From an uncultured Marinosulfonomonas sp. (lineage in GTDB: Bacteria; Pseudomonadota; Alphaproteobacteria; Rhodobacterales; Rhodobacteraceae), in the NCBI GenBank assembly GCA_947311455.1, contig CAMZKY010000253.1, positions 1-11,096 of the forward strand: 11,096 nucleotides of DNA, read 5' to 3'. Below are positions 7,068 through 11,096 of this stretch, piece after piece. Position 1 is the first letter of the stretch, and each line of letters opens with the position of its first letter. The notes beneath the pieces are model-generated. The model had not been told where the DNA came from and did not search any database. It worked only from the letters and a program-made list of their open reading frames with translations. A program made the translations under genes and the position numbers.

Positions 7068-7966
7068 GTTTGGCTATCCAGTTGTTTGAGTTGATCGGCT
7101 TCCCACTCCGCATAGGTGGTGTTGGTGCCTTTGAGCTTCCATTCTACACGTCCGTTGGACGGACGCCCTGTCACAACACAGGCCGCTGAACTTGGGCTGG
7201 AAAATGAGTAATCGATTGTGAATTTGGTTTCTGATCCATTTTTGACAATACCGCCCGTTTCCAAAAGGGTTTTGCGGATTTTTTGACTTGCTGAATCCCA
7301 ATTACCCTTACCAACCCATTCATCCCTTATGATAGATCCTTGCAAGACCACCATCTCGCCATTTAACAGCTTGGCGGTTGCATCAATTTTTAATTTCTTG
7401 GATATTATTTGGAAAAGCACCCCGTCAGTCGAAACATCCGAGCGGCTAACCGATTGCGTTTCGATCGCCTTATTCACAAACATATTCACCTGAATGGCGG
7501 GCAGAACCATCATCAATGTATCGAGAAATTCTTCCATATTAGCCGTGCCAGATTCTGACAGGCTACTGCGCGGGGGCTGATTTCCATTCTCAAGGGGCAC
7601 ATGTTTAGCTGCAAGCGCAATTTCAACCAATCTGGATTCCAGATATTTTACATGGGCCTTATGTAAGTTATTTGCCGTGGAGGTAACCAATATTGCCGTG
7701 TCCCACCAGTCTTTTGCCTTAACATGGTCACGCAGTCGCTTCCCTAAATCCTCGGCTTCGCCAATATAAGCCAAAGGCTCATCATCGACCTGCCCTAGCA
7801 AAATATAAACGCCGGTATATCCGGCCTCGCCACGTCCCAAGGCCTCTTTGATACGCGTGCGCGGTATCTTTAAAACATGCCCCGTCCAGTTGAAAACCTC
7901 GGCGGTCAGCATCCCATCCGGTTTGCCATCAATAAAAAACAGCTCTAAAGAACGCCCTTTTCCCAT
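7064..7966 (-). CDS. GIY-YIG nuclease-fold protein with DUF4357 C-terminus
   Basis: A 300-aa protein of unknown role. An N-terminal GIY-YIG domain (about 48-125) shows GVY (52-54), AYIGEAEDLGKRLRDH (66-81; Tyr67, Arg77) and Glu110 in YLESRL, so the usual Tyr, Arg and Glu catalytic positions look intact. The C-terminal region (about 205-280) has VLQGSIIRDEW and SFSSPSSAACVVTGRPSNGRVEWK, which fits DUF4357. Proteins of this architecture are widespread, scattered, and sometimes found near defence genes; the family is not assigned a pathway. The start is the ATG at 7966, which shares one base with the moaC stop (TGATG) and has GAGG 7 nt upstream. The frame stays open further upstream to 8239 but that part is antiphase moaC sequence. 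It sits between moaC and moeA, overlapping both, and is AT-richer than they are. A link to molybdenum metabolism is unproven. Confidence 0.88.
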   Translation of the reverse strand: MGKGRSLELFFIDGKPDGMLTAEVFNWTGHVLKIPRTRIKEALGRGEAGYTGVYILLGQVDDEPLAYIGEAEDLGKRLRDHVKAKDWWDTAILVTSTANNLHKAHVKYLESRLVEIALAAKHVPLENGNQPPRSSLSESGTANMEEFLDTLMMVLPAIQVNMFVNKAIETQSVSRSDVSTDGVLFQIISKKLKIDATAKLLNGEMVVLQGSIIRDEWVGKGNWDSASQKIRKTLLETGGIVKNGSETKFTIDYSFSSPSSAACVVTGRPSNGRVEWKLKGTNTTYAEWEADQLKQLDSQT

Positions 7967-8454
7967 CACTCTGCCTCGAACAGCCCCGATTTGCCGCCTT
8001 CTTTCATCGTTAGCCGAATACCACCAATTTCCATGGTTTTTTCCACGGCTTTCAGCATGTCGTAAATCGTAAGCCCCGCCACGGAAACGGCGGTCAGGGC
8101 TTCCATTTCGATGCCGGTTTGGCCGGTGGTTTTTACTGTGGCCTCGATCACCACCCCGGGGATGGTTTCGTCCGGCGTCAGTTCCAGAGCAACCTTGGTA
8201 ATTGGCAGCGGATGGCACAGCGGGATCAGCTCTGAGCATTTTTTCGCGCCCATGATGCCCGCCAACCGCGCCACGCCCAGAACATCGCCTTTTTTGGCGG
8301 ACCCGTCGGTCATGATTGCGTAAGTCGCGGCTGTCATCTTAACCTGCCCACGCGCGATTGCGGTACGCGCGGTCACGGGTTTTTGCGAAACATCCACCAT
8401 GTGGGCGTCGCCTTTGGGGTCAAAATGGGTCAGGTCAGAGTTTACATCAGGCAT
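7966..8454 (-). CDS. moaC: Cyclic pyranopterin monophosphate synthase
   Basis: MoaC works after the radical-SAM enzyme MoaA to convert the GTP-derived 3',8-cyclo intermediate into cyclic pyranopterin monophosphate, the first stable molybdenum cofactor precursor. The 162-aa length equals the family norm (E. coli 161). Conserved elements are all present: LTHFDPKGDAHMVDVS at 8-23, KKGDVL with Lys54/55, CSELIPLCHPLPIT with His81, GIEMEALTAVSVAGLTIYDMLKAV at 114-137 (Glu116/118, Asp132, Lys135). The ATG at 8454 shares one base with the trpC stop (TAATG) and has a full GGAGG Shine-Dalgarno 9 nt upstream, inside trpC. Its own stop overlaps the next gene by one base. moaA is not in the window. Confidence 0.97.
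   Translation of the reverse strand: MPDVNSDLTHFDPKGDAHMVDVSQKPVTARTAIARGQVKMTAATYAIMTDGSAKKGDVLGVARLAGIMGAKKCSELIPLCHPLPITKVALELTPDETIPGVVIEATVKTTGQTGIEMEALTAVSVAGLTIYDMLKAVEKTMEIGGIRLTMKEGGKSGLFEAE
7974..7977 (-). promoter_or_regulatory. Ribosome-binding site of the GIY-YIG gene
   Basis: GAGG on the minus strand, inside the last codons of moaC and 7 nt before the ATG at 7966. It decides the start of the GIY-YIG gene in favour of the short 300-aa form. Confidence 0.7.
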
Positions 8455-9260
8455 TACATTGCGCCTCCGGTTAATGGGTTTGCCAATAGGGTGCGAGTGG
8501 CGGCGGCGACATCGGATTGGCGCATCAGGCTTTCGCCAATCAGGAAGGATCGCGCGCCATAGCGGGCAAGTTCGGCCAAATCAGCGGGGGTGCTTAGCCC
8601 GGATTCGCCAACGATTGTGCGCTCGGGCGGCACCAATTTGGCCAACCGTTTGGTGGTATCCAGACTGGTTTCAAAGGTTTTCAAATTGCGGTTGTTGATC
8701 CCCATCAAGGGGGATTTTAGCAAAGTGGCGCGCTCAAGCTCGGCCTCATCATGGACTTCGATTAGAACATCCATACCCCAGCCAATCGCCGCCGCTTCCA
8801 GCTCCTGCGCCTGACTATCCTCAACCGACGCCATAATAATAAGGATGCAATCGGCCCCCAAGGCACGGGCCTCGGCCACTTGATAGGGATCATAGATGAA
8901 ATCTTTGCGCAGGGCGGGCAGATCAACCGCGCCGCGGGCCTGCACCAGAAATTCGTCAGCGCCTTGAAAGCTGGGGGTGTCTGTTAATACGGACAGGCAG
9001 GTCGCGCCACCCGCCTGATAGGCCTGCGCCAGCTCGGACGGATTGAAATCCTCGCGGATTAACCCTTTGGATGGGCTGGCTTTTTTGATCTCGGCAATCA
9101 GACCATAGCCCGCCTGCCCCGCTTTGATCAGCGCATCGGCAAAGCCGCGCGTCGGGCTGGCGGCTTTGGCAGCAAGCTCCACTTCGGAAAAGGGGTGCGC
9201 CAGTTTGCGGGCGGCGACATCTTCCAGTTTATAGGCTTTGATTTTGTCTAAAACATTCAT
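8454..9260 (-). CDS. trpC: Indole-3-glycerol-phosphate synthase
   Basis: TrpC closes the indole ring: CdRP to indole-3-glycerol phosphate, the fourth step of tryptophan synthesis, on a cytoplasmic TIM barrel. The 268-aa product is the stand-alone form, not fused to TrpF. Catalytic positions are all present: Glu57 and Lys59 in LIAEIKKASPSKG, Lys119 in LRKDFI, Glu168 in LIEVHDE, Asn190 in GINNRNLKTF, Glu219 and Ser220 in VGESGLS. The ATG at 9260 starts MNVLDKIKAYK, a typical N-terminus; only a weak AAGG lies just upstream. It is the first gene of the visible operon, directly followed by moaC. No trpD or trpG precedes it; instead there is a 253-bp divergent region. Expression therefore probably starts in that region. 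Confidence 0.97.
   Translation of the reverse strand: MNVLDKIKAYKLEDVAARKLAHPFSEVELAAKAASPTRGFADALIKAGQAGYGLIAEIKKASPSKGLIREDFNPSELAQAYQAGGATCLSVLTDTPSFQGADEFLVQARGAVDLPALRKDFIYDPYQVAEARALGADCILIIMASVEDSQAQELEAAAIGWGMDVLIEVHDEAELERATLLKSPLMGINNRNLKTFETSLDTTKRLAKLVPPERTIVGESGLSTPADLAELARYGARSFLIGESLMRQSDVAAATRTLLANPLTGGAM
8464..8468 (-). promoter_or_regulatory. Ribosome-binding site of moaC
   Basis: GGAGG on the minus strand within the last trpC codons, 9 nt before the moaC ATG. It is the strongest Shine-Dalgarno in the operon, suggesting moaC can be initiated independently as well as by coupling. Confidence 0.8.
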
Positions 9261-9292
9261 GCGCCTTGTTTACCCCCCCAACACCGGTATCA

Positions 9293-9363
9293 CAATTGAT
9301 TTTGCGCAAGTGCTGTAAACTATTTTCAGGAAACCCTTGCCCAAACGGCCTGAAAATCAATTG
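9293..9363. repeat. Nested inverted repeats (11 bp and 9 bp)
   Basis: CAATTGATTTT at 9293-9303 is the exact reverse complement of 9353-9363. Inside it, ATTTTCAGG at 9322-9330 is the exact reverse complement of 9349-9357, with an 18-nt loop. The two right arms overlap by 5 nt at 9353-9357, so only one pairing can form at a time. The outer arms overlap two of the TTGCGCAA sites. Confidence 0.7.
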
Positions 9364-9490
9364 CGCAACATAGAAAGCAGCAGTTTTAACGCTGCGCAAT
9401 TCTATACCAGCCAATTGCGTAACGCCTTGGTGAAATCAAACGCGCCTCCCCCCTTGCCCCTATTGACGCAACAGCCTAAACATTGCGCAA
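9302..9490. repeat. Cluster of five TTGCGCAA palindromes
   Basis: Exact TTGCGCAA occurs at 9302-9309, 9361-9368 and 9483-9490. One-mismatch copies are CTGCGCAA at 9392-9399 and TTGCGTAA at 9415-9422. Centre-to-centre distances are 59, 31, 23 and 68 bp. The copy at 9483 lies just downstream of the ppiD -35-like element, and the copy at 9302 just downstream of the trpC -35-like element. By eye I found no exact copy elsewhere in the window. This suggests operators of a dimeric DNA-binding protein, identity unknown. Confidence 0.75.
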
Positions 9491-9513
9491 ATATCTATCA
9501 AACGGGGGGTCGC

Positions 9514-11096
9514 ATGACCGATACAATCAAGAAAAAATCAACCAACATCGTGGTTTGGATTATTTTATTGCTTTTGGTGGTCGGCCTGGGTGGATTTGGT
9601 GTGAGTAATTTTGGTGGCAGAAACGCTCCGATTGCAACGATTGGCGATATCGAGGTAGGGGCGACGGAATACTACCGTGGGCTGCAAGCAGAGCTTAACC
9701 AAATTCAAGCCCAAACGGGCCAAACCCTGCCGCTATCGCAAGCGATTGCATTCGGGCTGGATCAACAAGTTCGGCAACGTTTGATAACAACGGCATCCCT
9801 TGATGATGAGATGCAGAAAATCGGCCTTTCCGTCGGGGATGAGGCGGTGAAAAAAGCTGTGTTGGCCACCCCCGCATTTCAAGGGCTGACGGGTGGTTTT
9901 GATCGCCTTGCGTACAAAGAAGCCCTGCGTCGTGCCGGCCAAACCGAGGCAGAGTTCGAAGCCAGCATTCGCGCCGATAACGCACGCGCGATTTTGCAAT
10001 CCGCAATTCTGGGCGGCGTTTCTGCACCAGATAGCATGACAACAGCTTTCATCGATTTCCAACAGCAGCGCCGTAATTTTTCATGGATCACGCTTTCTGT
10101 GAATGATCTGAAAGAGCAAATTCCGGCACCATCGGATGACGACCTTGATACCTATTACAAGGCCCATTCCGATGAATTCACTTTACCCGCCAAAAAACGG
10201 ATTACATATGCCTGGGTTACCCCGATCACAATTCTTTCATCGATTGAAATTCCTGATGAAAAACTGAAAAAAGTCTATCAGGAACGCATTTCGCAATATT
10301 CACAGCCGGCGCGACGTCAGCTTGAACGGTTGGTTTTTGCCAGCGATGAAGAAGCGGCGGCAGCCAAAGCCAAACTTGATGCCGGCGAAAGCACATTCGA
10401 AGATCTGGTTATTGCACGAGGTCTTTCCCTTTTGGATGTAGATTTAGGCGATGTGACTAAAGATGCGCTTAAGGGTGCGGGCGATGCTATTTTCAACATG
10501 GCGGATGTTGGGGTGATTGGCCCATTGCCGACAAATCTTGGCCCTGCATTGTTCCGCATGAGCGCAATCTATGAGCCAACCCAAACGTCCTTTGAAGAGG
10601 CCCGAGATGAAATCATGGGCGAGCTGTCACTGGATCAAGCGCGGCGTCAAATTGATGCAATGATCACCGATATTGACGATCTTCTGGCCGGTGGCGCAAC
10701 CTTGGAAGACCTTGCCAAAGAAACCGAAATGGAGCTGGGCACCATTGATTGGTTTGATGGAAATAGTGATGGTATCGCCGGATACACAGATTTCAGAACG
10801 GCAGCGGCCACTGTTGCCGAGGGCGATTTCCCCGAGGTTTTACAGCTGGATGACGGTGGTATCTTTGCCATTCGCCTTGACGAAAGCATCGAACCAACGC
10901 TTCAACCAATGAATGATGTTTTATCAAGCGTGATCGCGGGTTGGGAAAAGGATCAAATTGCCAAACGGCTAAAAGATCTTTCTGATAGTCTGGTTGCTAA
11001 ATTGGCCGAAGGGATTGCATTTTCCGGCCTTGGCTATCCTGTTACGAGCGAAACCAAAATCTTGCGCACAGGCAACATTGAAGGCTTGCCAAATGG
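9514..11096 (+). CDS. ppiD: PpiD/SurA-type periplasmic folding chaperone (3' end outside window)
   Basis: The frame opens at ATG 9514 after a G-rich GGGGGG at 9504-9509 and stays open to the window end, giving 527 codons of an incomplete gene. A short cytoplasmic tail with KKK at 6-8 precedes one membrane helix (about 11-33, NIVVWIILLLLVVGLGGFGV). The rest is periplasmic: a SurA-N-like helical region (about 40-180), then a parvulin-like PPIC segment around 262-355 (ARRQLERLVFASDEEAAAAKAKL, then DVGVIGPLPTNLGPALFRM), then a second helical part. PpiD-type proteins help newly exported outer-membrane and periplasmic proteins fold near the Sec translocon. The parvulin segment is divergent, so isomerase activity is uncertain. 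Divergent from trpC. Family members in this group are about 600-630 aa, so roughly 100 residues are missing. Confidence 0.9.
   Translation, partial: MTDTIKKKSTNIVVWIILLLLVVGLGGFGVSNFGGRNAPIATIGDIEVGATEYYRGLQAELNQIQAQTGQTLPLSQAIAFGLDQQVRQRLITTASLDDEMQKIGLSVGDEAVKKAVLATPAFQGLTGGFDRLAYKEALRRAGQTEAEFEASIRADNARAILQSAILGGVSAPDSMTTAFIDFQQQRRNFSWITLSVNDLKEQIPAPSDDDLDTYYKAHSDEFTLPAKKRITYAWVTPITILSSIEIPDEKLKKVYQERISQYSQPARRQLERLVFASDEEAAAAKAKLDAGESTFEDLVIARGLSLLDVDLGDVTKDALKGAGDAIFNMADVGVIGPLPTNLGPALFRMSAIYEPTQTSFEEARDEIMGELSLDQARRQIDAMITDIDDLLAGGATLEDLAKETEMELGTIDWFDGNSDGIAGYTDFRTAAATVAEGDFPEVLQLDDGGIFAIRLDESIEPTLQPMNDVLSSVIAGWEKDQIAKRLKDLSDSLVAKLAEGIAFSGLGYPVTSETKILRTGNIEGLPN

Larger units (their letters stand above)
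9261..9513. promoter_or_regulatory. Divergent trpC/ppiD regulatory region
   Basis: This 253-bp stretch has no convincing gene. A minus-strand frame of 61 codons (9229-9414) crosses it but has no ribosome-binding site I trust and no recognisable sequence. It must hold the promoters for trpC (minus) and ppiD (plus). Candidate -35 elements are TTTACA for trpC (tgtaaa at 9314-9319) and TTGACG for ppiD (9463-9468); neither has a clear -10 at normal spacing. Five TTGCGCAA-like palindromes and two nested inverted repeats fill it. No tandem Trp codons or attenuator-like leader were seen. Confidence 0.7.

Noticed and set aside
7967..8239. A 91-codon upstream extension of the GIY-YIG frame, giving a 391-aa protein
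   Set aside because: This part is moaC read out of phase: low complexity, rich in R, G, N and H, and unlike any domain. The ATG at 7966 with GAGG upstream is the sensible start.
7981..9260. moaC and trpC as part of a novel biosynthetic or defence island with the GIY-YIG gene
   Set aside because: Both are standard full-length enzymes with all catalytic residues; trpC-moaC-moeA adjacency is ordinary in this bacterial group. Only the GIY-YIG gene is unusual.
9229..9414. Minus-strand 61-codon frame overlapping the trpC start
   Set aside because: No ribosome-binding site, no recognisable family, no Trp codons that would make it a leader peptide, and it overlaps trpC out of frame.
9695..10091. 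Minus-strand frames opposite ppiD
   Set aside because: Three overlapping antisense frames with no family features lie opposite a continuous chaperone frame with a clear membrane anchor and domain order.
1..11096. tRNA genes, CRISPR repeats, transposase or attachment sites
   Set aside because: None was seen on either strand; no terminal inverted repeats, target duplications, spaced direct repeats or cloverleaf-like segments stood out.

Overview
The window reads as chromosomal core DNA of an alphaproteobacterium, most likely Rhodobacterales/Roseobacter-like. The evidence is the gene set and order (trpC, moaC, moeA, lexA, then convergent comEC, gltX and gltA), a LexA operator of the alphaproteobacterial GTTC-N7-GTTC type, a CtrA-type TTAA-N7-TTAA site, and the sequence character of each protein. 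The lineage is inferred from the sequence alone; no search was run.

Layout, left to right. Positions 1-204 are the region downstream of gltA, with a strong intrinsic terminator and one weak small-ORF candidate. gltA (citrate synthase) and gltX (glutamyl-tRNA synthetase) lie on the minus strand, 76 bp apart, with a perfect 9-bp inverted repeat between them. A short divergent promoter region (2987-3061) holds a TTAA-N7-TTAA site and separates gltX from comEC (plus strand, DNA-uptake channel, GTG start). comEC ends 4 bp from the end of the convergent lexA. lexA has its own promoter, overlapped by three GTTC half-sites spaced 11 bp apart.

Upstream of lexA, on the minus strand, lies a tightly packed run in transcription order: trpC, moaC, a GIY-YIG/DUF4357 gene, moeA. 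Junctions overlap by 1, 1 and 4 nt, so translational coupling is likely. trpC serves tryptophan synthesis, and moaC and moeA serve molybdenum cofactor synthesis. The GIY-YIG gene has no obvious role in either pathway and is the one accessory-looking gene of the window; its base composition is lower in GC than its partners.

A 253-bp divergent intergenic region (9261-9513) separates trpC from a plus-strand PpiD/SurA-type periplasmic chaperone gene that runs off the window end. This region carries five copies of the palindrome TTGCGCAA or a one-base variant, plus nested inverted repeats. It is the least explained non-coding stretch here.

Most of the window is ordinary housekeeping sequence. The points most worth a second look are the TTGCGCAA cluster, the GIY-YIG/DUF4357 gene inside the moaC-moeA operon, the triple-half-site LexA operator, the CtrA-type box in front of comEC, and the mononucleotide runs inside lexA and comEC. 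No tRNA, rRNA, CRISPR array, insertion sequence or prophage was seen.
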